Part shown: piece after piece, positions 13,475 through 17,773 of the stretch | Layout of the letters: every line of letters begins with the position of its first letter | Numbering within the stretch: the first letter of the stretch is position 1 | Source: Oscillospiraceae bacterium | GTDB taxonomy: Bacteria; Bacillota; Clostridia; Oscillospirales; Oscillospiraceae | Direction of reading: 5' to 3' | DNA: 17,773 nucleotides | Assembly: GCA_902802215.1 (NCBI GenBank) | Contig: CADCLH010000011.1 | Span: forward strand, 1-17,773 | Program-made: the position numbers and the translations under genes | Notes under the pieces: generated by a model | The model's database searches: none | What the model was told of the DNA's origin: nothing | Seen by the model: the letters and a program-made list of their open reading frames with translations, nothing else

Positions 13475-13501
13475 TTAACATAATATTGTTTTCATAATAT
13501 C

Positions 13502-13532
13502 AAAACCGGGCTTCCGACGAAGCCCGGTTTTT
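13502..13532. terminator. Bidirectional terminator between convergent operons
   Basis: A perfect 13-bp stem (13502-13514 with 13519-13531) with a CGAC loop carries a T run on both sides (GGTTTTT on plus; GGTTTTGAT on minus). It can end the metallophosphoesterase transcript and the feo transcript. Confidence 0.9.
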
Positions 13533-13587
13533 GCTGTTCAAGGCTCGGCGCTGTCCCGCTCCGCCGGGCCGCCGGGGGCGTCGGCCC

Positions 13588-13740
13588 CTACGAAGCGTCG
13601 TCGGGCGCTTTGCCGCAGGGATGGGGGCAGGACGAGCACCCGCAGCCGCAGCCCTTGGCCCGGCTTTTGCGCGCGCCTCTCAAGGCGAGCACGACGACGA
13701 GGGCGAGGGCCGCGAGGATCAGAAAGCTGGCAAGATTCAT
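13588..13740 (-). CDS. FeoB-associated Cys-rich membrane protein
   Basis: A 50-residue gene that is easily missed. The N-terminal membrane helix (about 4-20: ASFLILAALALVVVLAL) is followed by a basic stretch and a Cys cluster CGCGCSSCPHPC (31-42, five Cys). This is the pattern of the small FeoB-associated proteins found beside feoB in Firmicutes, sometimes treated as a FeoC-like accessory. It may bind iron or another metal as it leaves the FeoB pore; that role is inference. GGGAGGG lies 3-9 bases before the start, and the gene begins 10 bases after the feoB stop, so it is co-transcribed. Transcription ends at the 13502-13532 terminator. Confidence 0.85.
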   Translation of the reverse strand: MNLASFLILAALALVVVLALRGARKSRAKGCGCGCSSCPHPCGKAPDDAS

Positions 13741-13750
13741 AAGCCCTCCC

Positions 13751-16096
13751 CTATCGCAGGCCGAAGAAGAGGCCGAGCATGCGCACCAGCAGGGCGGCGA
13801 GCCACGCGAGACCGCACTGCCAGAGCACGACGGCTGCGGCCCAGCGGGGTCCGAGCTCCCGGCGGATCGAGGCGATGGCCGCGACGCAGGGGGTGTAGAG
13901 CAGGCTGAACACCAGCAGCGAGGCCGCCGTCAGCTTCGACAGCACCGTGCCGACGCCGCCGGCGAAGAGCATCTGCATCACGGACACCACGCTCTCCTTG
14001 GCCATGAAGCCGCTGATCAGCGAGGTCACGATGCGCCAGTCGCCCAGGCCAACGGGCCGCATGACCGGCGCGAGCAGGCCCGCGATGACCGAGAGGATGC
14101 TGGTCTGCGAGTCGGTGACGAAGTCGAAGCGGAAGTCGAAGCTTTTGAGGAACCACACCACGATGGTGGCGATCAAAATGACCGAGAAGGCGCGCTGCAG
14201 GAAGTCCCGGGCCTTCTCCCAGAGCAGGAGCAGGACGTTTTTCGGACTCGGCAGGCGGTAGTGCGGCAGCTCCATCACGAAGGGGACGGCCTCGCCGCGA
14301 AAGAGCGTGCTCTTGAACAGCCACGCTATCAGAATGCCGACCGCGACGCCCAGCAGATACAGGCCCGTGATGATCAGCCACGCCCGCTCCGGGAAGAAGA
14401 CGGCGACAAAGAAGCTGTAGATCGGCAGCTTCGCCGTGCAGGACATGAAGGGCGTGAGCAGGATGGTCATGCGGCGGTCGCGGTCGCTGGGCAGGGTGCG
14501 GGTGGACATGACCGCGGGCACCGTGCAGCCGAAGCCGATGAGCATGGGCACGATGCTGCGGCCCGACAGGCCGATCTTGCGCAGGAGCTTGTCCATGAAG
14601 AAGGCCACGCGGGCGATGTAGCCGCTGTCCTCCAGCAGGGAGAGGAAGAAGAAGAGGATCACGATCAGGGGCAGGAAGCTCACGACGCTGCCCACGCCCT
14701 CAAACACGCCGTCGAGCACGAGGCTCTGCACCGCGGCGTTGACGTGCGCGGCCTCCATGCCCCGCGCCGCCAGCGCCCCGAGCGCGCCGATGCCCTGCGA
14801 CAAAAGCTCCTGAAAGAAGGGGCCGATCAGAAAGAAGGTCAGATAGAAGACCAGGCCCATGATGAGGATGAACATCGGGATGGCCGTGAAGCGGCCCGTG
14901 AGCACGCTGTCGATGCGCTGGCTGCGCTCCTGCTCCCGGTTCACACGGGGCTTGACGACGCAGCGTTCGCTGACGCGGCCGATGTAGTCAAAGCGCATGT
15001 CGGCCATGGCGGCGGCGCGGTCCAGACCGCGCTCGTTCTCCATCTGCAAAATGATGTGGTCGAGCAGCTCCCGCTCGTTCTGGTCGAGATCGAGCTGCTC
15101 AAGGATCCCGGCGTCGCCCTCGATGAGCTTGCTCGCCGAGAAGCGCACCGGCAGGCCCGCGCGCTCGGCGTGGTCCTCGATCAGATGGCTCACCGCGTGC
15201 AGGGCGCGGTGCACCGCGCCGCCGTGGTCCTCGGCGTCGCAGAAGTCCTGCCGCAGGGGCTTCTCCTGATAGCGCGCGATGTGGACCGCATGGCGCACCA
15301 GCTCGTCCACGCCCTGGTTCTTGCTGGCCGAGATCGGGACCACCGGCACGCCCAGCATGGCCTCCATGGCGTTGACGTCCACGGTGCCGCCGTTGCCGGT
15401 CAGCTCGTCCATCATGTTCAGCGCCACGACCATCGGGATGTTCATTTCCAGAAGCTGCATGGTCAGGTAGAGGTTGCGCTCGATGTTTGTCGCGTCGACG
15501 ATGTTGATGATGGCCTTCGGCTTCTGCTTGAGAACAAAGTCGCGGCTGACCAGCTCCTCGCGCGAGTAGGGGGACATGGAGTAGATGCCCGGCAGGTCGG
15601 TGATGAGGGTGTTGGCGTGGCCGCGGATTACGCCGTCCTTGCGGTCGACGGTGACGCCGGGAAAGTTGCCGACGTGCTGGTTCGAGCCCGTGAGCTGGTT
15701 GAAGAGCGTGGTCTTGCCGCAGTTCTGGTTGCCCACCAGCGCGAAGGTCAGCGTCTCGTCCTCCGGCAGCGGCGTGCCGGTGCCCGGCGGGTGGAACTTG
15801 CCCTCCTCGCCGAGGCCGGGATGCTCGGTCTGCTCCCGGCTCCGCTCCGCGGCCGGGGACTCCGGCGTTTCCTGCAGCGGCGTGACGCGGATCTTTTCGG
15901 CGTCCGCCAGGCGCAGCGTCAGCTCGTAGCCGTGGATGCGCAGCTCCATCGGGTCGCCCATCGGGGCGAGCTTGACCAGCGTGATCTCCGCGCCCGGGAT
16001 CACGCCCATATCCAGAAAGTGCTGGCGGAGCGCGCCCTCCCCGCCGACCTCCTCGATGCGGGCCGAGCGGCCCGCCGTCAGTTCTCTGAGCGTCAT
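13751..16096 (-). CDS. feoB: FeoA-FeoB fusion, ferrous iron transporter
   Basis: Imports Fe(II) across the cytoplasmic membrane under low-oxygen conditions. The first 74 residues are a FeoA-type SH3-like domain (MTLRELTAGRSARI ... GEITLVKLAPMGDPMELRIHG, in parts). A Pro/Glu-rich linker (about 75-114) joins it to the FeoB G domain: G1 GNQNCGKTT (122-130), G3 DLPG (167-170), G4 NMMD (227-230), and SAS (256-258) as G5. After the GDI region the membrane domain (about 400-781) has the Gate motifs GFGCTVPAVMSTR (521-533) and SCTAKLPIY (552-560). Its 781 residues equal a normal FeoB plus a FeoA. The start at 16096 is chosen because it opens the FeoA domain and has AAAGGA upstream; an in-frame ATG 19 codons earlier has no such support. 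The Cys-rich partner gene follows. No Fur box was recognised. Confidence 0.96.
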   Translation of the reverse strand: MTLRELTAGRSARIEEVGGEGALRQHFLDMGVIPGAEITLVKLAPMGDPMELRIHGYELTLRLADAEKIRVTPLQETPESPAAERSREQTEHPGLGEEGKFHPPGTGTPLPEDETLTFALVGNQNCGKTTLFNQLTGSNQHVGNFPGVTVDRKDGVIRGHANTLITDLPGIYSMSPYSREELVSRDFVLKQKPKAIINIVDATNIERNLYLTMQLLEMNIPMVVALNMMDELTGNGGTVDVNAMEAMLGVPVVPISASKNQGVDELVRHAVHIARYQEKPLRQDFCDAEDHGGAVHRALHAVSHLIEDHAERAGLPVRFSASKLIEGDAGILEQLDLDQNERELLDHIILQMENERGLDRAAAMADMRFDYIGRVSERCVVKPRVNREQERSQRIDSVLTGRFTAIPMFILIMGLVFYLTFFLIGPFFQELLSQGIGALGALAARGMEAAHVNAAVQSLVLDGVFEGVGSVVSFLPLIVILFFFLSLLEDSGYIARVAFFMDKLLRKIGLSGRSIVPMLIGFGCTVPAVMSTRTLPSDRDRRMTILLTPFMSCTAKLPIYSFFVAVFFPERAWLIITGLYLLGVAVGILIAWLFKSTLFRGEAVPFVMELPHYRLPSPKNVLLLLWEKARDFLQRAFSVILIATIVVWFLKSFDFRFDFVTDSQTSILSVIAGLLAPVMRPVGLGDWRIVTSLISGFMAKESVVSVMQMLFAGGVGTVLSKLTAASLLVFSLLYTPCVAAIASIRRELGPRWAAAVVLWQCGLAWLAALLVRMLGLFFGLR

Positions 16097-16130
16097 GTGT
16101 GTACGTCCTTTGCAGCTTTTTTCTGCGGTC

Positions 16131-16159
16131 ATTATAGCACTTCCCGCCGCCAATTTCCA
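16131..16159 (-). promoter_or_regulatory. Promoter for the feo operon
   Basis: On the minus strand an extended -10, TGCTATAAT (box TATAAT at 16136-16131), has a weak -35 TGGAAA (16159-16154) at 17 bases. The predicted start is near 16124, about 28 bases before feoAB. Confidence 0.65.
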
Positions 16160-16174
16160 TATAAAAACAGAAAG

Positions 16175-16210
16175 CGCCGCAAAAGGCTTACGGGAGAGCC
16201 TTTTGCGGCG
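16175..16210 (-). terminator. Terminator after the DUF2804 gene
   Basis: A perfect 14-bp inverted repeat (16175-16188 with 16197-16210) has an 8-base loop and, on the minus strand, a T-rich tail CTTTCTGTTTTTA. It separates the DUF2804 gene from the feo promoter. Confidence 0.85.
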
Positions 16211-16243
16211 TCTGCATATATGTCTGAATATTTATTGAAATGC

Positions 16244-17317
16244 TCACCAGCGGTTTTCGACGTACTCGCAGAAGGCGTACTGGTTCTCGAAGCGCAGGAC
16301 CTCGCCGTCGTCGAGCGTGACCGTGCCGCTCCACAGGCCGTGGACCTGATGGCTGTGCATGCGCATGACGCCGATGTTCAGATCGCTGTGGTGGTCGTAG
16401 AACGGGACCATCGTCATGTCGAAGCGCCCTCCCTCGGACACGAAGCGCCAAGGCTTCATCCAACCGTCCGGCTTGGGGAAGCTCTCGACGTCCACCGCGC
16501 CGAGCTTGTGGGCCTTCCCGTCGAGGAAGACGCAGGTCTCGGTGGCGTTGGATTCATCCCCGATGCCCCAGGTGATCTCGAAGCCGAAGAGGTGCTCCGC
16601 CCCGTCCTCGCCCGTGAAGCGCCAGGAGCCGTTGCCCCAGTACCAGACCAGCGAATAGGGCGTGCAGACGCGGCCCCAGTCGAGGATGCAGAAGCTGTCC
16701 GCGTCCGAGAAGTCCCAGCGTCCGTTCGGGGCGGCGATGTAGCCCGAGCAGGGCATGCAGTTTTGCTTGGTGGTCATGAAGTAGCGGTCCGGATGCCCCT
16801 TGAAGGGCAGCACCGTCGTGATGTTTTCGAGCCCCGGCAGGATGTCCATGGCGATCTCCGCGCGCACCGGGCCGTTCTCGTAATACAGGGTGCGGCGGCG
16901 CTCGGCCGTGTGCGCGCGGAAAACGGCCTTCCCGACGCGGAAATTCACCTCGTTCGGCACATCGCCTTTCGCCGGGAGCGCGTACTTGTCCGTCTGGGCG
17001 AGATAGGGCGCCATGTCGCTGACGAGGGTCTTCCCCTCCTTCAGATCGACCAGCACCGCCGCGGCGTAGCCGCCGAGGGCGATGTTGGCGAAGCTGAGCT
17101 GCAGCATCAGCCGCCCGTTCGAGATCTGGTAGAAGTCCCACTCCTTCCGGCGCAGGGTATGTCTGACCCGGTCCCGCTTATAGGTGAAGACGTTCCGCCT
17201 CGCCCAGCCCGGAGCCAGCAGCGTGCCGTCCGGGGCGAGCAGCTCCGTTTCCTCCGTGTACTCTCTCTGCCTGCTCGGCGCGTCCCACTCCTGCCAGCCG
17301 CGATAGGTCTTTTCCAT
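16244..17317 (-). CDS. DUF2804 domain-containing protein
   Basis: A 357-residue cytoplasmic protein without signal peptide or clear membrane segment. It matches the DUF2804 family in length and in its hallmark segment FGFEITWGIGDESNATE (244-260), with MTTKQNCMPCSGY (181-193) and an aromatic-rich beta pattern throughout. The function of this family is not established. The start at 17317 has GGGAGG 8 bases upstream. It is a single gene with its own strong promoter and terminator, divergent from the PLP-enzyme gene. That arrangement does not reveal its role. Confidence 0.88.
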   Translation of the reverse strand: MEKTYRGWQEWDAPSRQREYTEETELLAPDGTLLAPGWARRNVFTYKRDRVRHTLRRKEWDFYQISNGRLMLQLSFANIALGGYAAAVLVDLKEGKTLVSDMAPYLAQTDKYALPAKGDVPNEVNFRVGKAVFRAHTAERRRTLYYENGPVRAEIAMDILPGLENITTVLPFKGHPDRYFMTTKQNCMPCSGYIAAPNGRWDFSDADSFCILDWGRVCTPYSLVWYWGNGSWRFTGEDGAEHLFGFEITWGIGDESNATETCVFLDGKAHKLGAVDVESFPKPDGWMKPWRFVSEGGRFDMTMVPFYDHHSDLNIGVMRMHSHQVHGLWSGTVTLDDGEVLRFENQYAFCEYVENRW

Positions 17318-17355
17318 GTCTCATGCCTCCCTTTTCCGGATATCCATGCATGTTT

Positions 17356-17384
17356 ATTTTACGGAGCTTCCCCCGCCCCGTCAA
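17356..17384 (-). promoter_or_regulatory. Promoter for the DUF2804 gene
   Basis: On the minus strand TTGACG (17384-17379), a 17-base spacer and TAAAAT (17361-17356), with predicted start near 17349. A small inverted repeat (CCGGC at about 17393-17397 and GCCGG at about 17404-17408) lies just upstream of the -35 box. Confidence 0.7.
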
Positions 17385-17426
17385 GCCTTTTTCCCGGCAT
17401 TTTGCCGGAAAACGTTGCGCAGATAC

Positions 17427-17455
17427 TTGAATAATTTGTACGAAAGGACTATACT
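17427..17455 (+). promoter_or_regulatory. Promoter for the Cys/Met-metabolism PLP enzyme gene
   Basis: TTGAAT (17427-17432), a 17-base spacer and TATACT (17450-17455). The predicted leader of about 100 bases contains a GGCGG/CCGCC hairpin (about 17465-17481) and GAGGC/GCCTC arms (about 17501-17520). It is too short for, and does not match, a SAM-I riboswitch. Confidence 0.65.
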
Positions 17456-17560
17456 GTCTGTGTACGGCGGGCTGTCTCCGCCGCTCGGACGGTACTCTGC
17501 GAGGCGCGGACACCGGGCCTCCGAATATACAAAAATCCATAAAAAAGGAGTACGATTTCC

Positions 17561-17773
17561 ATGGAAGACCTGAGCAAATGCGGATTTGCGACGAAGCAGA
17601 TCCATGTCGGCAAGCACCCCAACGCCGCCGGCGCGCTGACCATGCCCATCTATCAGACCTCGACCTTTGAGTTCGATTCCGTCGAGCAGGGCGGCAGACG
17701 CTTTGCCGGACAGGAGGGCGGCTACATCTACACCCGTCTCGGCAACCCCACCGTCACCGCCGTTGAGGAGAAG
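17561..17773 (+). CDS. Cys/Met-metabolism PLP enzyme (methionine gamma-lyase or cystathionine gamma-synthase type), 3' end cut
   Basis: The first 71 codons of a PLP-dependent transsulfuration-family enzyme; the window ends inside the gene. The N-terminal FATKQIHVGKHPN, the PIYQTSTFEFDS segment (29-40) and the YIYTRLGNPTVTAVEEK motif (55-71) match the family, whose YxR residues contact PLP phosphate of the neighbouring subunit. The wording of these motifs is closest to methionine gamma-lyase as I recall it, which releases methanethiol, ammonia and 2-oxobutyrate from methionine. The family's members are similar at this end, so the exact reaction is open. AAAAAGGAG lies 10 bases upstream of the start. 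The catalytic Lys is beyond the window. Confidence 0.9.
   Translation, partial: MEDLSKCGFATKQIHVGKHPNAAGALTMPIYQTSTFEFDSVEQGGRRFAGQEGGYIYTRLGNPTVTAVEEK

Noticed and set aside
13478..13500. AT-rich direct repeat CATAATAT (13479-13486 and 13493-13500)
   Set aside because: Short repeat in an AT-rich patch before a terminator; could be chance, and no function is suggested by position.
16097..16153. Longer feoAB start 19 codons upstream
   Set aside because: The extra residues do not belong to FeoA, include the -10 promoter region, and the 16096 start has its own ribosome site.
13610..17434. 1274-codon plus-strand open frame spanning feoAB and the DUF2804 gene
   Set aside because: His/Asp/Arg-rich antisense shadow that crosses two real minus-strand genes, a promoter and a terminator; no ribosome site or domain.
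1..17773. CRISPR array, tRNA/rRNA genes, insertion sequences, attachment sites
   Set aside because: No regularly spaced repeats, tRNA-like cloverleaf, rRNA core, transposase or integrase gene was found on either strand by reading.

Overview
The window is high-GC DNA with Firmicutes-type promoters (TTGACA-17-TATAAT-like boxes), strong AGGAGG-type ribosome sites, a FeoA-FeoB fusion with a Cys-rich Feo partner, and a PPxTG-type sortase signal. Together these suggest an anaerobic, GC-rich Clostridia member, probably of the Oscillospiraceae type. This is inference from gene content and not a proven placement. No rRNA, tRNA, CRISPR array, insertion sequence or phage gene was seen. The region looks like ordinary chromosome.

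Layout. (1) Positions 1-3235 hold a LacI-family regulator that faces away from a catabolic-looking pair: a DapA/NanA-superfamily aldolase and, behind a hairpin terminator, a divergent Nramp-fold transporter that is cut by the window edge. The 366-base divergent region carries two sigma-A promoters. Each has a near-identical operator (ACAAACGWTTGCAG) at exactly the same distance past its -10 box, so the regulator probably controls both itself and the pair. (2) glmS (3305-5128, minus) converges on lacI at a shared terminator. It is transcribed from a near-consensus promoter through a short leader that starts with a terminator-like hairpin and lacks room for a glmS ribozyme. (3) Divergent from glmS is a 1085-residue secreted, sortase-anchored repeat protein (5514-8771). 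(4) A tight three-gene unit (8965-10883) encodes a membrane zinc-ribbon protein, a DUF5685-type helical protein and a J-domain protein with a Cys-rich tail. (5) A second pair (10943-13474) encodes a ParB-like/BMP-domain fusion without signal peptide and a small metallophosphoesterase. (6) Converging on it are feoAB (13751-16096) and a 50-residue Cys-rich membrane gene (13588-13740) that is short and easily missed, then a DUF2804 gene (16244-17317). (7) At the right edge a methionine gamma-lyase/cystathionine gamma-synthase-type PLP enzyme starts on the plus strand.

Most noteworthy. The Nramp-like protein has lost both metal-site motifs (DPGN reads GPGA, MPH reads TTG) and sits in a LacI-controlled unit with an aldolase, which suggests an organic rather than metal substrate. 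The glmS leader looks like an attenuator. The DUF5685 protein has two Asp-rich motifs like those of all-alpha isoprenoid synthases. The ParB/BMP fusion looks like a cytoplasmic ligand sensor. No complete new defence or mobile system was identified.
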